This document shows, in pieces, positions 25,351 to 31,814 of a stretch of 31,814 bases of DNA. The notes below the pieces were generated by a model. That model worked only from the letters and a program-made list of their open reading frames with translations, was not told where the DNA came from and made no database searches. Origin of the DNA: Candidatus Poribacteria bacterium (GTDB taxonomy: Bacteria > Poribacteria > WGA-4E > UBA9662); the NCBI GenBank assembly GCA_002699335.1, contig PACG01000188.1, positions 22,225 to 54,038 on the forward strand, given 5' to 3'. How positions within the stretch are numbered: the stretch's first letter is position 1; every line of letters starts with the position of its first letter. A program made the translations under genes and the position numbers.

Positions 25351-26241
25351 CTATTGTCTTCTGGCAAACTTCTGCAGCCGCTGCCCTTGGTTTCCACTGC
25401 CAATCTCGGCGACGTAGACACTCCCCTCACCATCAACGCAGATGCCGTGTGGTGCTTCGAGGACACCGCCTTGTGAGCCCGCGAATCTGCTCAGTAACTC
25501 TCCTTCTGGTGAGAAGACACTGACACGGCCTCCGCCACCGCCCTGCTCGACCACATAAACTGTGTTATCGTCTGTAATCCATACATCTCCTGGAGCGATG
25601 ACATCTTCCCAGGTTTCCATATGTTTCCCGTCCGGGTCGAAAATCTGAACCCGATCATTTTCGCGATCACAGACCAGCACACGACCGGTTTTGTCACAAC
25701 CGATGTTATGAACGACAGCAAACTCCCCGGGGCCGTTACCGGCGTCGCCCCATGTGAGTATATGTTCACCCGTTGGGGTGTACTTGTGAATGCAACGATT
25801 GCCGTATCCGTCGGAGATATAGATTTTCCCCTCAGGGCCCATGGCAACGCCGGTCGGCATATTGAATTCACGACGATAGTAGGTCACGCCTGGAACGCCC
25901 GGTGTGCCCCACTGTTGTTCCATCTCTCCCAGCAGCGTGTATCGGCGTACGACATGTTGGTAAGCATCTGTGAGATAGACCTTGTCGTCCGGGTCGATGA
26001 AAATTCCGTGGGATTGGCTCACCAAATTGGGCGAGATGCCGAACTCCCCATACCCCCACGATGTAACAAAGTTTCCTTCCTGGTCGAATACGATTACAGG
26101 GTGTTTCCCACGTGTAAAAGCATAGATGCGTCCTTTTGAGTCGATAGCCACATCGGATACCAGCGAAAACACCCAGCCCTCTGGCAACTTCGCCCAGCTC
26201 TCGACCAATTCGTATTTGTAATCTCCTTCGCCTAAAACCAT
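25351..26241 (-). CDS. NHL-repeat six-bladed beta-propeller protein
   Basis: A 296-residue protein read from the ATG at 26241, chosen because GGAGGTG lies 4 bases upstream; a GTG six codons earlier would place that site inside the gene. NHL-type repeats run through the whole chain: VSDVAIDSKGRIYAF, SHGIFIDPDDKVYLTDAYQH, NMPTGVAMGPEGKIYISDGY, VHNIGCDKTGRVLVCDREND, APGDVWITDDNTVYVVEQGG and APHGICVDGEGSVYVAEIGS. Each has the pattern GhxxxxxGxhYVxDxxxxxhxxF. This gives six blades, as in peptidylglycine-lyase-like and TRIM-NHL-like propellers. There is no signal peptide, so it is probably cytoplasmic. Binding versus lyase activity cannot be told. Confidence 0.9.
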   Translation of the reverse strand: MVLGEGDYKYELVESWAKLPEGWVFSLVSDVAIDSKGRIYAFTRGKHPVIVFDQEGNFVTSWGYGEFGISPNLVSQSHGIFIDPDDKVYLTDAYQHVVRRYTLLGEMEQQWGTPGVPGVTYYRREFNMPTGVAMGPEGKIYISDGYGNRCIHKYTPTGEHILTWGDAGNGPGEFAVVHNIGCDKTGRVLVCDRENDRVQIFDPDGKHMETWEDVIAPGDVWITDDNTVYVVEQGGGGGRVSVFSPEGELLSRFAGSQGGVLEAPHGICVDGEGSVYVAEIGSGNQGQRLQKFARRQ

Positions 26242-26587
26242 ATTGCACCTCCGTATCACTCAGCCGTCTAACAACCACCTGAAAATATAACCACTGGCGA
26301 CACACTAACATAATGGAACCTACCGCGTCAAAGGTTCTGTCAGAACTAAGGGTTGGGTTTGACTCAGGAGAGATAATGGAGTCTTGTCAGAGGATTCAGA
26401 GAAGGTCGAGATAATGCGCACCTGTCCAAATTTCTCCTCTGAGAAAACCTTCAGCCACCCTGTTTAAAAGACAGGATTCCAACATGACGAGTGCGAAGGC
26501 AAAGGCGGATCGTAGATGGAGGCCCAACAGATAGCAACATCTCTATCGTATGATCTATGATGATATTAACAAATTAATATATTACAG
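26242..26587. other. spacer without an identified gene
   Basis: No reading frame with a start signal or familiar protein pattern was seen. A promoter for the NHL gene is expected here, but only weak matches were found (a TATATT near 26280). Confidence 0.35.
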
Positions 26588-26612
26588 GCAGATTTTCACC
26601 GTGGAAATCTGC
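26588..26612. repeat. inverted repeat (hairpin)
   Basis: GCAGATTT (26588-26595) is complementary to AAATCTGC (26605-26612) with a 9-base loop that can pair partly. There is no T tract on either side. It lies about 90 bases upstream of the GH116 remnant. Confidence 0.7.
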
Positions 26613-26628
26613 TAATAAGACTATGTAG

Positions 26629-26652
26629 AGGGACGCCGATTGCGGCGCTCCT
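26629..26652. repeat. GC-rich inverted repeat (hairpin)
   Basis: CGCCG (26634-26638) pairs with CGGCG (26643-26647) around ATTG, extended by AGGG/CTCCT with one wobble pair and one mismatch. It resembles a short intergenic REP-like unit; other copies were not seen in the window. Confidence 0.5.
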
Positions 26653-26701
26653 AATCTTTGATATTAAGCTGAAGAACATTCGAAAATGGGAAGGATAAAC
26701 A

Positions 26702-27279
26702 ATGACAACTAACTGGCCGTAGCTGCGCGAATATCGTACCGAGCATCTCCTCAAGGTTGCGATGTCGCTAGGTGGTATCGGCACCGGCACGGTATCTTTA
26801 GGTGAACGCGATGATCTGCGGGACTGGGAGATCATGAACCGTTCCTCCAAGGGATTCGTTCCGAAACAGGGGGATTCATGGTTCGGAGCAGGTCCCTCCG
26901 TTCTACTCCACACCTGTAACAAAGTGGGATCTGGCCAAAACCGGTTGCGGGAAAGTCCGGTGGGCTGTCCGGTGAACAACCACAACTTCCCGCGCATGGG
27001 GAGCGTTGCCTATCGGACTGCCTACCCACTAGCCGAAGTCGTTTTTGGCTGCGCCCCCTCCCGCTGGAGGTTGATTCACAGGCCTTCAATCCGATGGTAC
27101 CCTATAACGTCGTCGACGGTAGTATCCCCGATGCCGTCTTCTGCTATCGCCTGCGTAACCGTAGCGACGGCCCGGTGACCGCATCCGCCGCCTTCTCTCT
27201 ACCGAACTGCATCGGCGCCGACCGTTCGTCGCACGAGGCGAGTTGTTACGCTACGCAGCCCACCTACGGTCCTACATAG
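26702..27279 (+). pseudogene. 5' remnant of a GH116 (GBA2-type) glucosidase gene
   Basis: From the ATG at 26702 the frame reads MTTNWP and then a TAG (26720-26722). It goes on as LREYRTEHLLKVAMSLGGIG, TGTVSLGERDDLRDWEIMNR, SSKGFVPKQGDSWF and later NHNFPRMGSVAYRTAYPLAE. A frameshift near 27050 leads to MVPYNVVDGSIPDAVFCYRL, RNRSDGPVTASAAFSLPNCI, and a stop at 27277. The LGGIGTGTVSLGxRxDLRDWEIxNR block is the hallmark of the N-terminal domain of bacterial GH116 beta-glucosidases. The catalytic domain is entirely missing, so this is a dead fragment of about 190 codons out of the usual roughly 800. Confidence 0.85.
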
Positions 27280-27521
27280 TGTAGTCACGAGTAGCCCACA
27301 AAAATATACACCCTATCTGAATGACGGCTAAAAAAGAGTCTGAATTTTCACCTTAACCTGTGACGATTCCACCCCACCGTTTAAGATGGCCAGACAGTAT
27401 TTTCGACTCTAGGTCGCATTTGGTATCAATCTTGGTTGTCATTTCTCTGATATCTTCTGTCTTTTTTGGCGCAATAACGGGCCGCATCTCCGCTTGATGG
27501 GCTGTTTGAAGAATAGCCTAG

Positions 27522-27722
27522 CTATCTTTTGCCCTCAGGATCTTTGATCACTTCTAGCAACTGCTCGCCCGGATCATCCCATTTCTTGGGTTTAGCGCCT
27601 ATTTTGTCCTTCTCAAAGTCATCCTCAAAGAAAACCTTCCCTGACGCCGGGAATGAGAAAATGGCGACAGAACAGGACATCAACAACAAAAACCAGACTT
27701 TTGTTCTCTTCAGCATCAACAT
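27522..27722 (-). pseudogene. truncated secreted protein (DUF1080/LamG-like start)
   Basis: The ATG at 27722 has AAGGAGG 8 bases upstream, so the start is well supported. The 66 residues begin MLMLKRTKVWFLLLMSCSVA (signal peptide, cleavage likely after ASG), then VFFEDDFEKDKIGAKPKKW and LLEVIKDPEGKR, and stop at TAG. FEDDFExxxIGxxPxxW is the usual first strand of secreted DUF1080/LamG-like glycan-related proteins of 200 or more residues. The sequence beyond the stop still reads like such a protein for a few codons (LGYSS). It is therefore probably a truncated gene, though a short secreted peptide cannot be excluded. Confidence 0.6.
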
Positions 27723-29163
27723 TATGCCAACCTCCTTGACAAATACACCAAAAGTATAAGTCGAAACACAGCCGCAGGTGCGTCTTATTTCATGATTGAT
27801 TCGCTTGGTTTTCAAGTGACATGTTTACCCCTAAAACCGGTGACAAAAACATCGACTAATGGCTAGAACCTTGTCATAACAACAACTTGTCTGTTTATTT
27901 CACCCTTCGGTATTTTGGCCTGATTGGAACCAGCGGAAAGGGAAGCAAAAATTACAATGGTTGTTAAGGCTGAAAATCAGCACTATGACAGCAAACGGGT
28001 TAGCAGAAAGCGATGAGGATGTCAAGATAGATGGTAGATTGTGCTCTACGGCTTTAACTCTACCGATGGTTGAAGATCACCTGTTGGCGTTGGTACCCAT
28101 GCGTTGATCCCCTAAACTTTTTACACCTTCATAGACCGGGCATGGTAGAAGATTGCCTTAACCCATCTACCTAACTCTGATATTATCTCCTCTAGTGCGA
28201 CGCTAAAATTTCACCCTAGCCTAGAATAAATTTAGGCCATTCACCTTTAGGGGTTTCAACAACGGCTTAAGCTACCTAGAGTTACTTTAAAGGCATCCAT
28301 ATAAAATGGAAGGCTAACTATTTTCTCAGCGATAACGATTTCCGCTTTTAACCAGATCGCCAAACTCATCATAAACAGTAGACTCGGTTTTTGCAAATAC
28401 AACTGTTTAGTATGAAATCCTCACCATCTTAGCGTGGCCTTTCTATCAAGTGAATTTCTTGGCATTAATCCCTTCTAATTGCTTGGCATTGCCAACCATC
28501 CCTTCATTTTCATCCGCAGCATAAACTGAAAAAGCGCACAAGATCAATCGCATCCGTCCAAGTTTTCGCCTCAATGCTCCTCCCAAAATATTCAACCTAG
28601 ATTGTGGGAAATTCGCATTGACAGCTAACCGCTTCCCCTTCAGTCTTCATGTCAGTGGGAATCCAAAGCAGTTCAGCCTACCTCTACTGCTAATCATGTG
28701 TCTCACACAAGGGGTTCTAGAGGTCTGCTTCGACGCTTCTGACTGACTCTGTTATGATCTGCCTGCTCTTTATTCATCTAACACTCCTCATCAGTGGCTG
28801 ATAGGTTTTTCGTCACCATATTTCTCTCTGCAGTCGCTCTTTGCCTCTACACACGACCCCTAAGTTTTTATCTCCTTACCTTGACTGATCTGTTGACCTG
28901 TGCCAAGCTAATATCCCCTTCAATTATTATAATGTGGGTGATCGTTGCTTCATTTCATCGTTATCTGCTTTTATATCTGCTGCCAAGACGTTATTTCGTA
29001 TCTTTCACGTTCAATTGAGAAAAGCTCCAACGGAATCCGGCGTTTCTGAGTCTGTGGAAAATTGAGACGGGGGAATGTGTGAGTTTCAATGGATCTCTAC
29101 AGCTCAAGAATTTTTGTGATAGCCGATTAAAATAACTCAAACCTAAGCCGTCACACGGTTGTT
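27723..29163. other. long AT-rich spacer without an identified gene
   Basis: No frame with both a start signal and a familiar protein pattern was found in these 1.4 kb. Minus-strand pieces such as AADENEGMVGNAKQLEGINA (about 28460-28525) look protein-like but are interrupted by stops. No strong hairpin or repeat was seen. It probably contains decayed genes. Confidence 0.4.
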
Positions 29164-31086
29164 ATGACTTTGTTAAATCCATCTCAGCTGACCAGCAAAG
29201 CTTTTTTGGTAGGCTTAATCCTGATCCCACTAAATGCTACCTGGCAAATGATGGGCCTACGTTGGGACATCGCTCATATGTCGATGATCTCTCTCCTCTA
29301 CAATTCCATCACTATTCTTTTTCTTTTGATGCTATGGTGTCGTCTGATTGAACCGATTTCCCCCCGACTCTCTTTGTCTCGGGCTGATCTGCTGACTGTC
29401 TACACCATGGTTTCACTGTCCACGGCTATTGGTGGCCATATGTCTGTGCAGATGCTACCGCCAATTATCAGCTATGCTTTTGCCTTTGCTACCCCTGAAA
29501 ACGATTGGCAAGCACTCTTTTGGCACTACATTCCAAATTGGTCTTCGGTTCAGGATCAACGGGTCACTGCCACATTCTTTTCTGGGCAATCGACTTTTTA
29601 TACCGCCGACCATCTACGGGCATGGTTGCCGTCATTGGCAATTTGGACCTTATTCTTACTGGCCCTATTCTCATTAATGCTAAGTATCAATCTTCTAGTT
29701 CGCAAACAGTGGATTGAGCATGAAAAACTGAGTTATCCGCTGATTCAATTGCCGTTAGCAATGACTGATAGCCAATCCAATTTTCTAGGCAACAAGTTAA
29801 TGTGGGCTGGTTTTACCCTGGCGGCGGCTGTAGACTTATGTAATGGAATTAACGATTTGTCTCCGGCCTGGCCACAGGTGCCAGGAATTCGTGGCCACGA
29901 CATTTCCCATATTTTCACCAATCGACCTTGGAATGCCATCAATTATTTCCCTATCGGTATTTATCCCTTCGCCTTAGGTTTAGCCTTTTTAATGCCGTTA
30001 GACCTCTCTTTCTCCTGCTGGTTTTTCTATTTCTGTTGGCAATTGCAAGCAGTTCTGGGTCGTGCTATCGGTTTGCAACACGATTTTCCATATCCATATG
30101 AACAGTCACTGGGAGCATATATTGGCCTGGGGCTGAGTGCCCTCTGGATTAGCCGCCAGCACCTATCTCAGATATTGAGGTCTGTGTTAGGGCAAACTGT
30201 TTTAACCGCTTTTAGCCCCCCAACCACAGTAAATCCAGACCGAGAACCATTGCCTTATCAATTGTCGGTTCTCGTTGCTCTCGTCAGCTTCATTTTTCTG
30301 GCTTTTTTTTGCTCACAACTCGGTTTATCACTTTGGGTCTTTTTAATCTTCTTTCCCTGTTATTATGCATTATGCCTTGGTATCACTCGTATGCGGGCAG
30401 AATTGGGATCGCCGGTACATGATCAGCACTATTATGGAGCCGACCAAATGGTATATGCGGCTTTCGGCACTCGCAGGTTGGGGGCACATAACTTAACCGC
30501 TCTTTCCTTTCTCTACTTCTTTAACCGGACTTACGACTGCCTGCTAATGCCCCATCAATTGGAAGGATTGAAGATGGCCGAGCAAGCTAGAATAGACAAT
30601 AGAAGATTCGCCGTTGCGGTTTGGTTAGCCATTTTGATCGGTCTACCAGTTACCATCTGGGCCTATATGCACGTGGCCTATCAGGATGGTGTCTATACGG
30701 GTTGGGTGGGCAGAGAAGCCTTCTATCGTCTTAGCAGTTGGCTCAATAATCCGTTACCAGCCAATCTGTCGGCCATGGCAGCTTCCGGTATTGGCTTGCT
30801 AATCTCCATGTTGCTGGGCTTTATGCGTGCTCGATTTTTCTGGTTTCCTTTGCATGCTGCGGGTTATGCTGTAACCAGCAATAAAACGATGAGTTTTTTC
30901 TGGTTCTCGATATTCCTCAGTTTTGTGTTCAAATATGTCTGCTTGAAACAGGGAGGGTTGAGATTATATCGTCGAGCAATTCCATTTTTCCTGGGACTAG
31001 TACTTGGTGAATTCATTGTAACGAGCTTTTGGGGAACTCTAGCCATGATCCTTCAAAAGCAGACCTATATCACCATTGACCTGTGA
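29164..31086 (+). CDS. DUF6785/DUF6784-type polytopic membrane protein
   Basis: A 640-residue paralogue of the protein at 14541-16469, alignable over its whole length. Shared blocks are ATPENDWQALFWHYIPNW (about 112-129), RMRAELGSPVHDQHYYGADQ (about 410-429), MPHQLEGLKMAEQA, FFWFPLHAAGYA and the C-terminal AIPFFLGLVLGEFIVTSFW. About 12-14 membrane helices are expected. The first helix (FLVGLILIPLNATWQMMGLR) starts near residue 15, so the ATG at 29164 fits, although the ribosome-binding site is weak. The next gene is a third family member 130 bases downstream in the same direction, so they probably form an operon. Transport is inferred from the layout only. Confidence 0.85.
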   Translation: MTLLNPSQLTSKAFLVGLILIPLNATWQMMGLRWDIAHMSMISLLYNSITILFLLMLWCRLIEPISPRLSLSRADLLTVYTMVSLSTAIGGHMSVQMLPPIISYAFAFATPENDWQALFWHYIPNWSSVQDQRVTATFFSGQSTFYTADHLRAWLPSLAIWTLFLLALFSLMLSINLLVRKQWIEHEKLSYPLIQLPLAMTDSQSNFLGNKLMWAGFTLAAAVDLCNGINDLSPAWPQVPGIRGHDISHIFTNRPWNAINYFPIGIYPFALGLAFLMPLDLSFSCWFFYFCWQLQAVLGRAIGLQHDFPYPYEQSLGAYIGLGLSALWISRQHLSQILRSVLGQTVLTAFSPPTTVNPDREPLPYQLSVLVALVSFIFLAFFCSQLGLSLWVFLIFFPCYYALCLGITRMRAELGSPVHDQHYYGADQMVYAAFGTRRLGAHNLTALSFLYFFNRTYDCLLMPHQLEGLKMAEQARIDNRRFAVAVWLAILIGLPVTIWAYMHVAYQDGVYTGWVGREAFYRLSSWLNNPLPANLSAMAASGIGLLISMLLGFMRARFFWFPLHAAGYAVTSNKTMSFFWFSIFLSFVFKYVCLKQGGLRLYRRAIPFFLGLVLGEFIVTSFWGTLAMILQKQTYITIDL

Positions 31087-31110
31087 GTTAATCGAATAAT
31101 CTGGTGTCAT

Positions 31111-31127
31111 CCCCACTAGTTGTGGGG
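31111..31127. repeat. short hairpin between two DUF6785-type genes
   Basis: CCCCAC (31111-31116) pairs with GTGGGG (31122-31127) around a 5-base loop. It has no T tract, so it is more likely an RNA stabiliser or attenuator than a terminator. Confidence 0.5.
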
Positions 31128-31215
31128 GCAAATGGGAAATAGGCCTACAGGAATGACTAATTGCCAGTTATCTGTACCACAGAGAATCTCAACTTATACT
31201 GTTGGCAAATAGACC

Positions 31216-31814
31216 ATGACTATTCCAGTATTGAACAGCGGTCAGAGGGCAACGAAAATATCGCTGAGGGCAGTAGTAATTGGGTTATCCTGTGCCGTCT
31301 TGGAATGTTTGCTGGCCCCCTATAATGATTATGTGATTCGAAACACATTTCTGGCAGGGGGACATTTCCCTTTAGGCCCTTTTTTCGTCTTGTCTGTTTT
31401 AGCTCTGCTTGTTAATTCGGCTTTGATGCATCTCAACCCCAAAATTTCTTTTTCTTCACAAGAATTAGTTGTTATCTGGTGTATTATGATCGCCGCCGCT
31501 GGTATCCCTTCCTCGGGAATGATGAGAAACGCGTTGTCTACCTTTGTAGCTTACGACTATTTTGCCACCCCAGAGAACGAATGGAGCTCTCTATTCTTTC
31601 AATATATTCCGACTTGGCGTGTCGTAAGAGATAAAATGGCTATTGTCTCTTTCTTTGAAGGTTCGTCTGCTGGTGCGGCCGTTCCTTGGCCGGTATGGCT
31701 AAAACCACTCTCTATCTGGAGTTTATATGTCCTGATCATTTATTTCGTTATGAGCTGCCTTTGCACCATTTTGCGCAAGCAATGGGTGGAGTATGACAGA
31801 TGTCAATTTCCACT
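31216..31814 (+). CDS. DUF6785-type polytopic membrane protein (partial, third copy)
   Basis: The first 199 residues of a further family member, open to the window end. It begins MTIPVLNSGQRATKISLRAV. The first helix follows (about 19-40), and FATPENEWSSLFFQYIPTWR (about 115-134) shows the same PEN.W...F..YIP.W block as the two complete copies. KQWVEYDRCQFPL near the end corresponds to the RRWTEEEKLTYPI and KQWIEHEKLSYPL blocks of the others. It is more divergent than those two are from each other. No clear ribosome-binding site precedes the ATG at 31216, so translation may be coupled to the gene 130 bases upstream. Confidence 0.85.
   Translation, partial: MTIPVLNSGQRATKISLRAVVIGLSCAVLECLLAPYNDYVIRNTFLAGGHFPLGPFFVLSVLALLVNSALMHLNPKISFSSQELVVIWCIMIAAAGIPSSGMMRNALSTFVAYDYFATPENEWSSLFFQYIPTWRVVRDKMAIVSFFEGSSAGAAVPWPVWLKPLSIWSLYVLIIYFVMSCLCTILRKQWVEYDRCQFP

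Noticed and set aside
28794..29018. A 74-codon hydrophobic plus-strand frame as a small membrane protein
   Set aside because: It has no ribosome-binding site and no family pattern; hydrophobic frames are common in T-rich spacers.
1..31814. CRISPR array, tRNA or rRNA genes
   Set aside because: No regularly spaced repeats of 24-40 bases, no cloverleaf with a TTC-type loop, and no rRNA-like conserved stretch were seen by eye.

Overview
The window looks like a piece of a chromosome from an uncultured, Poribacteria- or Latescibacteria-like bacterium. This is inferred from gene content only: three large DUF6785/DUF6784-type membrane proteins, a phytanoyl-CoA-dioxygenase-like protein, a DUF4175-like giant coiled-coil protein, LamG and NHL proteins and a DPP-IV-type S9 peptidase. 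Gene density is low, and many spacers hold recognisable but broken coding sequence. No tRNA, rRNA, CRISPR array or intact mobile element was seen.

Left part (1-5437, minus strand): a sugar ABC-transport cluster in the order solute-binding protein, membrane-bound class III nucleotide cyclase, MalF-type permease, MalG-type permease (cut by the window edge). The cyclase is the most striking gene. It has an N-terminal four-helix voltage-sensor-like module with a textbook S4 arginine ladder, a roughly 235-residue extracytoplasmic insert, and a complete class III catalytic site. It lies between the binding protein and its permeases. Next comes a minus-strand lipoprotein (5770-6564) with a consensus promoter and its own terminator.

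Centre-left (6.6-11.4 kb): the remains of an ISL3-type transposase, then a promoter and a two-gene plus-strand operon. This operon is a 1088-residue DUF4175-like protein overlapping by 4 bases with a PhyH-family protein that carries HxG where the usual iron ligand motif is HxD.

Centre (11.7-19 kb): a graveyard. It holds a GH32 fructosidase broken by several frameshifts, the first part of a type I restriction hsdR with a degraded IS4/IS1634-like transposase next to it, and a broken right-handed beta-helix protein. Between them are an intact DUF6785-type membrane protein and a secreted LamG protein, separated by a terminator.

Right part (19.5-31.8 kb): an S9 peptidase and an Eis-like GNAT protein (plus strand), the broken end of an acyltransferase-3 gene, a minus-strand promoter/terminator cluster that could make small RNA(s), a 30-base palindrome, an NHL beta-propeller protein, a broken GH116 gene, a truncated secreted protein, and two tandem DUF6785-type genes, the last cut by the window end.

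Taken together, polysaccharide- and glycoside-related genes (GH32, GH116, beta-helix, a DUF1080/LamG-like secreted protein), a restriction gene and insertion sequences are decaying. Transport, signalling and membrane-protein genes stay intact. All functional statements are from sequence reading only; no search was run.
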